From Rachycentron canadum (lineage: Eukaryota; Chordata; Actinopteri; Carangiformes; Rachycentridae), in assembly GCA_038496675.1 (NCBI GenBank), contig CM076650.1:22914470-22978469 (forward strand): a DNA stretch of 64,000 nt, given 5' to 3'. Shown here piece by piece: positions 56,001-64,000 of the stretch. The translations under genes and the position numbers were made by a program. Each line of letters begins with the position of its first letter. The stretch's first letter is position 1. The notes below the pieces were generated by a model. The model did not search any database. It worked only from the letters and a program-made list of their open reading frames with translations, and was not told where the DNA came from.

Positions 56001-59000
56001 CAGAGATGCAGTCAAAGCTATTAAGAAGAGGATTGTGGGAAACAGGAACGTTAGAGAGATCATGTTGGCCCTCACTGTGAGTCTGTAGGTCATTGCATGT
56101 CCAAGTTATTCATTCTTTCATGAGAAAAAGGGGGTGAGAGTGTGATTTAAAGAACCATGTCCTGAAGGAGATGGCTTCAGTGCCTACAGTATATATCCAC
56201 AACTGGTTAAATCCACATTTGTATTGAGACAATAACACAAAGCTTTATTTTGGATTTGCTTTTTTTGTGCTTTATTTTTATATTTTGGCCTGGATCACAT
56301 AGGTTCTTGAGGCTTGTGTGAAGAACTGTGGCCATCGCTTCCACGTCCTGGTTTCATCGCAGGAGTTTGTTGAAGGGGTTTTGGTCCGTTCCATTTTGCC
56401 CAAATATAACCCACCCACTGCCCTTCACGACAGGGTACTCAGCCTTATACAGGTGTGTGGATGCTCCCACAGAGGACAGTGTGATAGAAGCTGTCTCCAT
56501 GATGTCATCTAGTCATGTCTGATGATTATTTCCATTACTAGTTCATGTGATGGTTGTTTTGATTATTAAATTGTTGCATAGCAATATTCTTTCTATTGTT
56601 TCAACAGTAGTCTGGACACATCCTATTTTGTTTTCTGTATGTTTGACAATGTCTCAACCTGTACCATGAGAAAATTCAGTGGTGTGTTGAAATCTCACAG
56701 CTTCTAAAGTTTACTTGAGGTCAACTCTATTATATCTACAGACATAACAGTGTTATCTCTAGTATTCATTGTCATTTAAATGGCTTCATGCATTCCTATG
56801 CTACATGGTCAAAGCCAGTTGTGTGTGATCACACACTAGCAGGAATGATAATATTAGATAGTGTCAGGCATGTTCATACTGTAGGATCATTTCTGTCTGT
56901 CCTTTCTCGATGTTGCTTTTCTTGTCGTCTTGTTCTTTTCACGTCATCTTTATTTTGAACTGTTCAGAATTCATAATATGTCATCATATATCGTCTCTGC
57001 CATCTCCAGTCGTGGGCTGATGCATTTCGTAGCTCTCCCTCCTTGGTGGGGGTAGTGTACGTATACGACGACCTGAGGAGGCGTGGTCTGGAATTCCCCA
57101 TGACAGACCTGGATGCTCTGTCCCCAATCCACACTCCAAACAGGGTGAGGCTGAATACAAACTGAAGCAAACCAAATGAGAGTAGCTGCAAAGATATCTG
57201 TCTTTACTGTCCCCATCTGCCTTAATCTCACAGAGTATCCCAGAAAATGGGACTTCTGAGACCACCGCTGTCGCTCCTCCCACACATCAGTCACAACCAC
57301 AAGTTGCTTCAGTGGCTCCCAGTCAGAATACCTCACCTCCTGTCCAGCCCAGTGGGGAGCCAGTGTCACTGTCTGCAGAACAGGTATCACTGCCTAATAA
57401 CTTCTGTCCTGAAGTCTAATTATTCGTTATAACCAACCCCTGGTCTAATGGTGCAACTAATGATAATTTTTTAAGATTTCTGCTCAATCTGACTGTTGTT
57501 TTCTTGATCAGTCAAAATGGGGAAAAATTCGAACCACACTTTCCCCCGTTTCCACAGTAGTTTGAATGTCTTATTGTGTATGAACGAAACACAAAAACGA
57601 TTAATTTCAGTCATAAAATATGGAATATAAATATAAATATGAAAAGGAGCAAATATCCATATGATTAATCAATTATTGAAATGATTGCTGTTGATTTTGT
57701 GCTGATTAGCTAATTGCCACTCATCTAATCTCATCTGCAGCTGCAGTGAGTGGAGTTAAACTGAAGCTGAATAGATCTTTGTCAACAGAACTTTTTGTCA
57801 CTTTTACATGTAAAGTACTGGTGAAATCAGCTGTTTGTGTGCAGCTGTGACGGTATCTGACAACAGCAATGTATCACTGTTAGATCAGCATCAAAATGAC
57901 GACAAAATTGACCTCATTGTGCAGCTTTTGTGTTTTTTTTATTCCAGGAACAGAAGCTGCGGAGTGAGCTGGCGCTGGTGAAGGGAAACCTCACAGTGAT
58001 GTCTGAAATGCTGAATGAGTTGGTACCTGGTCAGACCACGCCGGACGACACAGAGCTGCTCCAGGTGTGTATGTGCCAGAGTTGTCTATAGCAGGTCATG
58101 CAATCATAGTGTTGAAGGGAGAAAAAGGCCCATCATGTCAGCGCTGCTCAAAACATTCATTGGTGAGAGGATGTATTTTACTGGTGTCTTTATAGTGTTT
58201 GTGGGTGTATTGTTGTGAAAACATGTATCACTACTAATCTCTGTGTATTTGAGCAACTAAAACATGGTGCTTGTGCATAAAGACAAGAAATGTGGTTTTA
58301 CTTTCAGCTCAGCTAATGAGCTACATTGTTGTACTGACACAGTGAGATGATGTTTTAAAGTCAGACCTCCCTGAAAGTCACAGTGAAGGTTACATTTGAA
58401 GGCGCACAAAATTTGTTGACTATGGGCAGTCATGTTTATACAATATTACACATTTGTTTTTGGCAACAGCCAGTGACATCGGCATATTGTTTTCAGGTTG
58501 TCCATCTGTCCGTACATCTCTTGGACTCAAGGATGAGCAGATTAGATTTTGGTGGTCAGAAGTCAAAGGTTAGGGTCACAGTGACCTCACAAAGCATATG
58601 TTTTGATTTTTTTCTTTTTTTTTTTTTTCAAATTTGGCACAAATGGCTATTTGGACACAACTATTCAATGGTCAGAGGTCAAACAACAGTGAAGTGGTAA
58701 TTCTAGTTTCTTTCAACACTAATCTATGTTAATCAGTCATACATACAAACATATCATAGAAGTAACACTAATTTCAGATTTTTCCACTTTCTCTCTTTGG
58801 TTTCTATTTTATTCACGTTGCCTGCACTCAGTGTTGTCAAAGAAAGATGGAAAATGTAGGGAACCACTGACTGATTTAAAAGTAAATGCGGTGGCATGGG
58901 GAAAACTGGGAGAACCAAAAAAAAAAAGTTGGAAACATTTGATCATTAAATACTTTTCTTGGTATCAAAAATTAATTTTCTTCTCTCTCTCTCTCTCTCT

Positions 59001-61653
59001 TTCTGCCGAGCAGCAGCTGTACTCGGTGTGTAAGAGCATGCAGACTCGGGTGGTGGAGCTCATCCCTCAGCTGCTGGATGAGGGATTTGTTGAAGAGCTG
59101 CTTGTGGTCAATGATGACCTCAACAACGCCTTCATTCGCTACGAGCGGTGTGCTGCAGTCTAGCTTTGCTCCTTTTAATTTTGTTTGTATCCTGCTAAAT
59201 CTCATACTTATTGTGTTGCTCTTGTGTTTTAGGTTTGACAGACTTAACAAGTCACAAATTACGAACAATCAGCAGGTGAGAACAGTCTGCTCTTCTGCTT
59301 GAAATCATGAATGCAGCACTGCGTTTCTCAAAAAAGATGTGAGGTGTGCAGTCACACAGCAGCTAAGTGTGACACCCAATGTGTTGTGTCCTCTCAGCAG
59401 AGCTCTACCAACAGTCCAAGCCTCATTGACCTCAGCCCTGAGCCCTCCACTCCCAGCCAACCTGCTGTCATCACAACAACCAACCAGCCAGCAGTCAGCA
59501 CCTGGGCCAATCAAAGGCAGTCGGCCAACCACAGTGAGCAAACTCTGTGACTTCTCCTTCATACGTGCACTCTTTGCAACAACCAAATCTACATGTATGA
59601 TTTTGTGTAGCTGAAGTCTGGATTTCAGAATTAGTTGTATTTCTGGTAGAAAACAGGATGTTGGGTGGATAAATAAATAGCAGCAAAGTCATCAGTTTAT
59701 TTGCAACATCAGGGCATGACCTAAGTCTGAGTGTGGGAGGAGGGTGGGGCTAGTGGGAGGAACACAGGAATAGGGCAGAGTTGAAGAGCTGAACCGCCTT
59801 GGGGACAAAGGGTTGCTTCTTCTTCTTCTGTGTTCTACAGCCATCATGGCAAAATGGGGTCCAGCCTACTGTAGCAGGAACTACCACTGAGGTGTTCTTG
59901 AGGACTTTGGCAGGAGCTTATATATATTATAAATGGAAAGTTTTTTGTCACCATGATAGTGCCACTACCATGCAAGATGCCGTCATAAAACTTTACAGGT
60001 GTGTAGTTGAGTTTAAAATAAAGGATGAGTATAAAGATGAGCACGGCTCAACCCATGAGTGATAACGTAGTAAAGTTGTCAAGTGTCACGGCTGGTGTGA
60101 TCCCATCACAACATGCTCTAATGCATCATAACAAACATCACCATGTATAGCATCACATTTTAGAAAAAAGGCACAGTGGTTTCAGGGAGGAAACCCTAAA
60201 AATTTGTTGAATCACTTTGTAATCAGTTTGCAAGATGTAGGTTGTATGTAAAGAGAGGGGTGAAAGGTGTTTGATCACTGAGTCTCATAATGTTCCATTT
60301 GGATTGTAAATAACATGACAGGTAAAACAAAATGCTGGTGAAGAGAGTTGTTGTTGTGACCTCATTAGTTAACCCTCTGTCTTGCAGAAGAGGAGGAGGA
60401 GTTTGACATGTTTGCCCAGACCAGAGGCAGCTCCCTGGCTGAACAGAGGAAAAGGTGAGTGATGCAAACTGGTGTCAGAAAGAAATGTCATGATTTGTGC
60501 TGTCGGTACATGTGTTGTGTTTGTTTGTGTGCGACATGGAGCATAAGTGAAACACTGGGTTGAGTTGTAGCTGGTTTACATTGCAGACATGAAACTAAGT
60601 CTAAATATTAAGATAAAATATAATTTGTCATTTTCGAATGTTGTATAGTCCTAGTAGTAAAATCTGCTGCAACTAATATCACATAAAGAAGTCAAACCAA
60701 TTTTACTTTTCAAATTTGGTTTTAACTTTGGCATTTTGGATTGTTTAACAGCATCACAAACAAAAAGATCCTTCCCTGAAAACAAGAAAAGGCTTATGCG
60801 ATTATGTGGCAGGCCTATTACAGTCTGTGGCACATAGTCACTTGTTTGATTCCTACCTCTAGGACAATACTGGCAAAAGATATTCTTCAAAAGAAAGAAC
60901 AGCTGATCTTCTCTCCACAAAACAGTCATAACTACACTTCTATAGTGATCACTGAATACTTAACTAATACTAATACAGCCTACATTGCATCATGTCATTA
61001 CAATACATCCCTGCTGCTTGTGTCCAGTGTTAGATATGAAGACCCAGGAGCTGTGGAGGGCCTTGCTGGAGCTCTGGACACAAGGCTTCAGGTCACAGGA
61101 GGAGTGAGTTTACTACATTAACACAATCATGGGGATTTGAACTGAACTTTTCATGTGAAGTTCTGTTGACACAATGTCAGCTTATGATTTTCTTCATTAC
61201 TTTTCCTCCTAGATGCCACCAGCAAAAAACTTGCAGAACGATATTGACAAGTGGTTATCCTGCGATACGGTAGGACTGTCTATAGTTTACTTTAAAATAA
61301 AAGTTGTGTGTGTTGGGGAACAAAAAATGTGATCCTTAGCTTTTGTGTTTTCTTGTTTCCTGTGTTTGGAAATATAGGAAGAGCAGTCTTCAGTCTGTGA
61401 GGGTGTGTCCAGTGAAGGTATGTAACTATTATCTGCAGTTTTGCAGTTCTTCCTCTATTACGCAGTTCATAGACACATATACACTTTTAACTATAACTGT
61501 CTTTCAGAATTCGACAAGTTTCTGGAAGATCGGGCAAAGGCAGCCGACCACAGCAGCCAGGGGATTCAGAGCGTGCCGCCCTCCACGTCCAGACCACCAC
61601 CTAAATCTACCCAGCAGCAGGACAGGTCACATGACCAGCTCTTTTCACTCTGA
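52989..61653 (+). CDS. tom1: TOM1 endosomal sorting adaptor (whole gene span, 15 coding exons)
   Basis: TOM1 proteins bind ubiquitinated membrane cargo on early endosomes, recruit clathrin, and work with TOLLIP, endofin and myosin VI. Fifteen exons join in frame to 488 residues (human TOM1 has 492). Residues 1-145 form the VHS domain, starting MEFLIANPFSTPVGQRI. Residues about 214-305 form the GAT three-helix domain, ending DDLNNAFIRYERF. A clathrin-box-like LIDLS lies at about 324-328, DMFAQTRGSSLAEQRK at about 366-381, and IDKWL (419-423) matches the myosin VI IEXWL motif. The C-terminus EFDKFLEDRAKAAD...LFSL is typical. The VHS wording (FHVLVSSQ, LEFPMTDLD) is nearer TOM1 than TOM1L2, though the DMFAQTRG segment leans to TOM1L2. 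An in-frame ATG seven codons upstream (52968) is an alternative start. Confidence 0.9.
53041..55338 (+). other. tom1 intron 1
   Basis: A 2.3-kb intron with a G-rich segment at 53750-53850 on the sense strand and otherwise AT-rich sequence. No repeat family was recognised. Introns 2-6 (55424-57947) hold only a tentative ATTAATC-type repeat near 57440-57700. Confidence 0.6.
55339..55423 (+). CDS. tom1: tom1 coding exon 2
   Basis: 85 bases, phase 1 to 2. Encodes EQATSGSLQSEDWGLNIEIC and DIINETDEG, the first VHS helices. The acceptor is TTGACAG and the donor GTAGGG. Confidence 0.92.
55998..56076 (+). CDS. tom1: tom1 coding exon 3
   Basis: 79 bases, phase 2 to 0, encoding PRDAVKAIKKRIVGNRNVRE and IMLALT. 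The acceptor is CTGCCAG and the donor GTGAGT. Confidence 0.93.
56303..56452 (+). CDS. tom1: tom1 coding exon 4
   Basis: 50 codons, phase 0 to 0. Encodes VLEACVKNCGHRFHVLVSSQ and the middle of the VHS domain, ending RVLSLIQ. Confidence 0.95.
57010..57144 (+). CDS. tom1: tom1 coding exon 5
   Basis: 45 codons, phase 0 to 0. Encodes SWADAFRSSPSLVGVVYVYD and GLEFPMTDLDALSPIHTPNR, the last VHS helices and the conserved downstream linker. Confidence 0.95.
57234..57383 (+). CDS. tom1: tom1 coding exon 6
   Basis: 50 codons, phase 0 to 0. This is the low-complexity Pro/Ser/Gln linker between VHS and GAT. It has little sequence conservation but joins in frame with consensus splice sites. Confidence 0.85.
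57948..58064 (+). CDS. tom1: tom1 coding exon 7
   Basis: 39 codons, phase 0 to 0. Encodes EQKLRSELALVKGNLTVMSE and MLNELVPGQ, GAT helix 1, which contacts TOLLIP in human TOM1. Confidence 0.95.
58495..58690 (+). repeat. teleost interspersed repeat in tom1 intron 7
   Basis: Contains TTGGACTCAAGGATGAGCAG, ATTAGATTTTGGTGGTCA, GGTCACAGTGACCTCAC and AAATTTGGCACAAATG, words I recall from a very common fish repeat. Its class was not determined. The remainder of intron 7 (58065-59013) holds only C/T and T runs. Confidence 0.65.
59014..59147 (+). CDS. tom1: tom1 coding exon 8
   Basis: 134 bases, phase 0 to 2. Encodes QLYSVCKSMQTRVVELIPQL and EELLVVNDDLNNAFIRYER, GAT helices 2-3, the ubiquitin-binding part. 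The acceptor is a GAGCAGCAG tandem, so one Gln may be gained or lost. Confidence 0.92.
59233..59275 (+). CDS. tom1: tom1 coding exon 9
   Basis: A 43-base exon, phase 2 to 0, encoding FDRLNKSQITNNQQ, the end of the GAT domain. Confidence 0.9.
59398..59533 (+). CDS. tom1: tom1 coding exon 10
   Basis: 136 bases, phase 0 to 1. Encodes a Ser/Thr/Pro-rich segment with the clathrin-box-like LIDLS. The acceptor is CTCTCAGCAG, a tandem site. Starting at 59401 instead would drop one Gln. Confidence 0.85.
59534..60387 (+). other. tom1 intron 10
   Basis: An 854-base intron; nothing was recognised. Introns 11 (60455-61027) and 12-14 are also plain. Confidence 0.6.
60388..60454 (+). CDS. tom1: tom1 coding exon 11
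   Basis: 67 bases, phase 1 to 2, encoding EEEEFDMFAQTRGSSLAEQR. The acceptor is CTTGCAG and the donor GTGAGT. Confidence 0.92.
61028..61103 (+). CDS. tom1: tom1 coding exon 12
   Basis: 76 bases, phase 2 to 0, encoding VRYEDPGAVEGLAGALDTRL. The donor is GTGAGT. Confidence 0.9.
61213..61269 (+). CDS. tom1: tom1 coding exon 13
   Basis: 19 codons, phase 0 to 0, encoding MPPAKNLQNDIDKWLSCDT, with the probable myosin VI-binding IDKWL core. Confidence 0.9.
61378..61417 (+). CDS. tom1: tom1 coding exon 14
   Basis: A 40-base micro-exon, phase 0 to 1, encoding EEQSSVCEGVSSE. The acceptor is AATATAG and the donor GTATGT. Confidence 0.87.
61508..61653 (+). CDS. tom1: tom1 coding exon 15 (C-terminus)
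   Basis: Encodes EFDKFLEDRAKAADHSSQG and a Pro-rich tail ending DQLFSL, then TGA. The human proteins end LFAL. Confidence 0.93.
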
Positions 61654-62052
61654 GGGGACGTACAGGAGGAATGCATGGATGTTAAAGTCAAAATATACAT
61701 ACCAACGCTTTGAAACATACAGTACCCAGAATCAGAGACACGCTGTGCCAAGGCAGGATTTCTCTGAAAGCCCACACACAGACACACACACACACAAAAT
61801 AAAACCTGACACTACAGAACTGCTGCCCAATCCACTTATAACATAAATGTAGTATTTCTTAGTTATTTCTGCTGTTTGTATCTTTATGTAAGTATAAGCA
61901 ACTTTATGAGGATGTATTTATGAAATGTATTATTATAATATTGATGTAAACAAAAATGACAAGTGTTTACAGTGAAGTATAATGTTGAAGATATATTTGA
62001 TATAACACCATTGTGTGCCTTTGACTGAGACAGCTAATTTTGTGTAGATGAG

Positions 62053-62058
62053 AATAAA
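62053..62058 (+). promoter_or_regulatory. tom1 polyadenylation signal
   Basis: AATAAA about 400 bases past the tom1 stop, followed by a T/GT-rich stretch (TGTGTCGTCC, GTTGTTTCTTCTGTCC). It fits a short 3' UTR and separates tom1 from the next gene. Confidence 0.8.
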
Positions 62059-62670
62059 GGATGTGTCGTCCAGCAAAGTTGTTTCTTCTGTCCTCTTTCT
62101 ACAATTATTACTGCTCTGATTTCTGAATTTGGCCTGCAGCTTGTTTTCTAACTAAGAGCAGTCTTTTTGTGAGAGAGCTGTTATTGCTGAGGATCTTGTG
62201 TCTGAGGTCGCAGACAGAGCTCTGCCAAATCGAGGTCAAACAACGCTTTTTTCCTGTTGCTGTGAAATGTGTACAACTGCTTTTTCATCTCACACAAACT
62301 GATACACAACTCGATTACTCTCAGCTCAGTTACTGACTTTACTAGAAATGAGTTCACATATGAATCTGTTTGTAATCAGGTAACCAACACGTGCAGGGTG
62401 GTCCTGTATTTGTGCATGAGTTAGCCGAAACATCAGAGCCTTGAATGAGATGTGGGAGCTCAGGTGTGCTCTGGCCATGCTCCATAATATGTCTGCTGTT
62501 TGAGTGATAAGGCACTAATTTCAGTATGTTATTGTTTAAGAGCTCAAGGATGTCTGGTGTTGGGTACACAGAGTCCCTGTTGCAGCCAGGAGGAGAAACT
62601 GCAGCTGGTGAAAAGGAAGACTAGGGGAACAATTTTTCACTCTTCTGTTCCACCATCCAAACCTAAGATC
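62059..62670 (+). other. spacer and presumed promoter of the noggin-like gene
   Basis: A 0.6-kb spacer between the tom1 polyadenylation signal and the noggin-like start. The frame is open upstream of the chosen start, back to an ATG at 62500, but those 57 codons have no signal-peptide character. I treat them as 5' UTR. Confidence 0.55.
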
Positions 62671-63558
62671 ATGTTTAGACTGTCAAACTGTGTCTGTCTC
62701 CGATGGATTTCCGTGTCTGTCTTTCTGTATGGATTTGAAGCCTTTACTTCAAACATTTCAACCCAGAATCAGCTTCCAAATGTGACCGTTTCTCAAGAAG
62801 AGGAGGATACAGGATGGGAGTCACCATTTCTTCAGTTAAGAGCCAGTCTCCCATCCTTCTTGCAGCCAATCCGTCCATACACTCTACTGTATAACACTGA
62901 AGATTATCACTACCTGCCCAAACCAAGACAACGCCGACCTTCTCGCCTTCTGCGACTCCTGGGGTCCTCTTTTGACCCATTCTGGATGTCCATAGAGCAA
63001 CCATCTGAGGCCTCCTGGATTCAAGGTGATACTCAACCTTTTTATGGACACACTCCATCTATCAAACTACTCAACAACAAAGACAAGTCTAAGTTGAGTT
63101 CTCCCACAGAGCTCAGGGAGGCTGCAGCAAAGCATCGCAGGAAGCTGCAGAAGGAAGCTGCAAGTCTGGACTTTGGTTCTCTGCCCGCAGATTTTGCCAG
63201 TTTAGTTCGATCCTTGTTGGTGAGCTCTGCCACATGTGAGTTATACTACCGATGGATGGACCTGGGCCCAGCTTTCTGGCCTCGCTGGCTGCGGCAGACT
63301 GATTGTGAAACATCAAAAGAAGCGCAAAGTTGCTCCTTTCCCAGTGGGATGAAGTGTGCGAGAGCTCAGACAACACATATAAATATTCTGGCTTGGCACT
63401 GCCTACATATCGGAGATGAAGGCGACGCATCCAGAAAGGTTATGGATGAATGGTATAATGGCAGCGCTGAGGTGGAGACAAGGGAAGCAAAAAAAAAGTG
63501 TTTATGGAGGCAAGTGCCATATCCTGTGGTCACAGCATGTAACTGTTCATGTAAATGA
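62671..63558 (+). CDS. noggin-family secreted protein (noggin4/5-like), intronless
   Basis: Noggins are secreted cystine-knot antagonists of BMP (and for some members Wnt) ligands. The 295-residue frame begins with a probable signal peptide (hydrophobic VSVFLYGF near 16-23). It continues with a clip-like segment PIRPYTLLYNTEDYHYLP (66-83), a conserved LLRLLGSSFDPFWMS block (93-107), a basic/helical stretch, and a C-terminal domain with nine cysteines (189, 212, 221, 229, 244, 277, 290, 292, 294), the count found in noggin. LYYRWMDLGPAFWPRWLR matches the noggin LYAWNDLGSRFWPRYVK block, and the end CNCSC matches CKCSC. N-glycosylation sequons lie at 28, 37 and 263. It differs from classical noggin in the clip (RPY instead of RPAP) and in a 32-residue loop between Cys244 and Cys277. 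The start was chosen by signal peptide; the open frame extends 57 codons upstream. Confidence 0.9.
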   Translation: MFRLSNCVCLRWISVSVFLYGFEAFTSNISTQNQLPNVTVSQEEEDTGWESPFLQLRASLPSFLQPIRPYTLLYNTEDYHYLPKPRQRRPSRLLRLLGSSFDPFWMSIEQPSEASWIQGDTQPFYGHTPSIKLLNNKDKSKLSSPTELREAAAKHRRKLQKEAASLDFGSLPADFASLVRSLLVSSATCELYYRWMDLGPAFWPRWLRQTDCETSKEAQSCSFPSGMKCARAQTTHINILAWHCLHIGDEGDASRKVMDEWYNGSAEVETREAKKKCLWRQVPYPVVTACNCSCK

Positions 63559-63752
63559 ACCTCACTACTCAGTTTCAGTACTCATCTGCAGCTGGATTTC
63601 TAAATGCACAATATGTATTTCTTACTGTTGTAGAATTGATGCCAGCATTGAAGCCAAATCTGTGTTGACTGATACTCCAAATCTATACAAAGCTACTTTT
63701 AATTACTCTGTGAGATGAACTGTACCTTAATGTTGCTGACTCTAAATGGTTT

Positions 63753-63758
63753 AATAAA
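63753..63758 (+). promoter_or_regulatory. polyadenylation signal of the noggin-like gene
   Basis: AATAAA 195 bases past the stop codon, followed by a T-rich segment. This fits a short single-exon transcript. Confidence 0.75.
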
Positions 63759-64000
63759 CATATTTTCTCTACTCTGCTAAAGTTTTTTTTAGCAACATCA
63801 CCCTTCTATAGACAGACTTATTTTGACGAACAGGGAGCTGACAATCCAACCACAGTCCTCCATTGTTGTTTTATGGAAGCAGCTGTGAAATGAGGCAACT
63901 ATGAAATGGTGATGTACTGTAAAGTGTCCTTGTTCACTCTGTGCCACTACTCTGAACATTTGATCTTTTCTGTCACAAGCTTGCCTCTCTAAAAGTTAAA
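63759..64000. other. right-edge intergenic sequence
   Basis: No gene, repeat or regulatory motif was recognised in these last 242 bases. Confidence 0.6.

Noticed and set aside
62500..62670. 57-codon N-terminal extension of the noggin-like frame
   Set aside because: It lacks signal-peptide character and precedes a proper hydrophobic leader starting at 62671.

Overview
This is a vertebrate genomic window, almost certainly from a ray-finned (teleost, probably percomorph) fish. The genes are split into many short exons with GT-AG introns. The introns are rich in (CA)n/(TG)n microsatellites and in teleost-type interspersed repeats, including a Sleeping-Beauty-like Tc1 element. I see no prokaryotic operons, CRISPR arrays or phage genes.

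Four protein-coding genes are supported. On the minus strand, coding exon 1 of huntingtin (htt, 1328..1425) runs off the left edge. The complete 16-exon gene for a G-protein-coupled receptor kinase of the GRK4/5/6 group (grk4, coding 5743..48383) lies upstream of it. The GRK4-HTT tandem in one orientation matches the human 4p16.3 arrangement and is my main reason for calling grk4 rather than grk5 or grk6. All 16 coding segments join in frame to 576 residues, close to human GRK4 (578). On the plus strand, diverging from grk4, is a complete 15-exon TOM1-family endosomal adaptor (52989..61653, 488 residues). It is followed in the same direction by an intronless noggin-family secreted protein (62671..63558, 295 residues) with its own polyadenylation signal.

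Layout: 1-1425 htt intron 1 and exon 1; 1426-2300 htt 5' flank; 2300-5742 probable grk4 3' UTR or downstream sequence; 5743-48383 grk4, with introns carrying nearly all the transposons and microsatellites; 48384-52988 the divergent grk4/tom1 intergenic region, with a CpG-rich grk4 promoter; 52989-62058 tom1; 62059-62670 short spacer; 62671-63758 noggin-like gene; 63759-64000 nothing recognised.

The genes do not form a single pathway. grk4 phosphorylates activated GPCRs, tom1 sorts ubiquitinated cargo on endosomes (a plausible but only circumstantial link through receptor trafficking), htt is a large HEAT-repeat scaffold, and the noggin-like protein is an extracellular signalling antagonist. 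Most notable are a GC-AG intron at the last grk4 junction that decides the C-terminus, a long insertion in the cysteine domain of the noggin-like protein, a CLEAR/E-box palindrome upstream of tom1, a 69-bp sequence duplicated exactly 7 kb apart and attached to (AC)n tracts, and two assembly defects. I found no convincing undescribed biological system.
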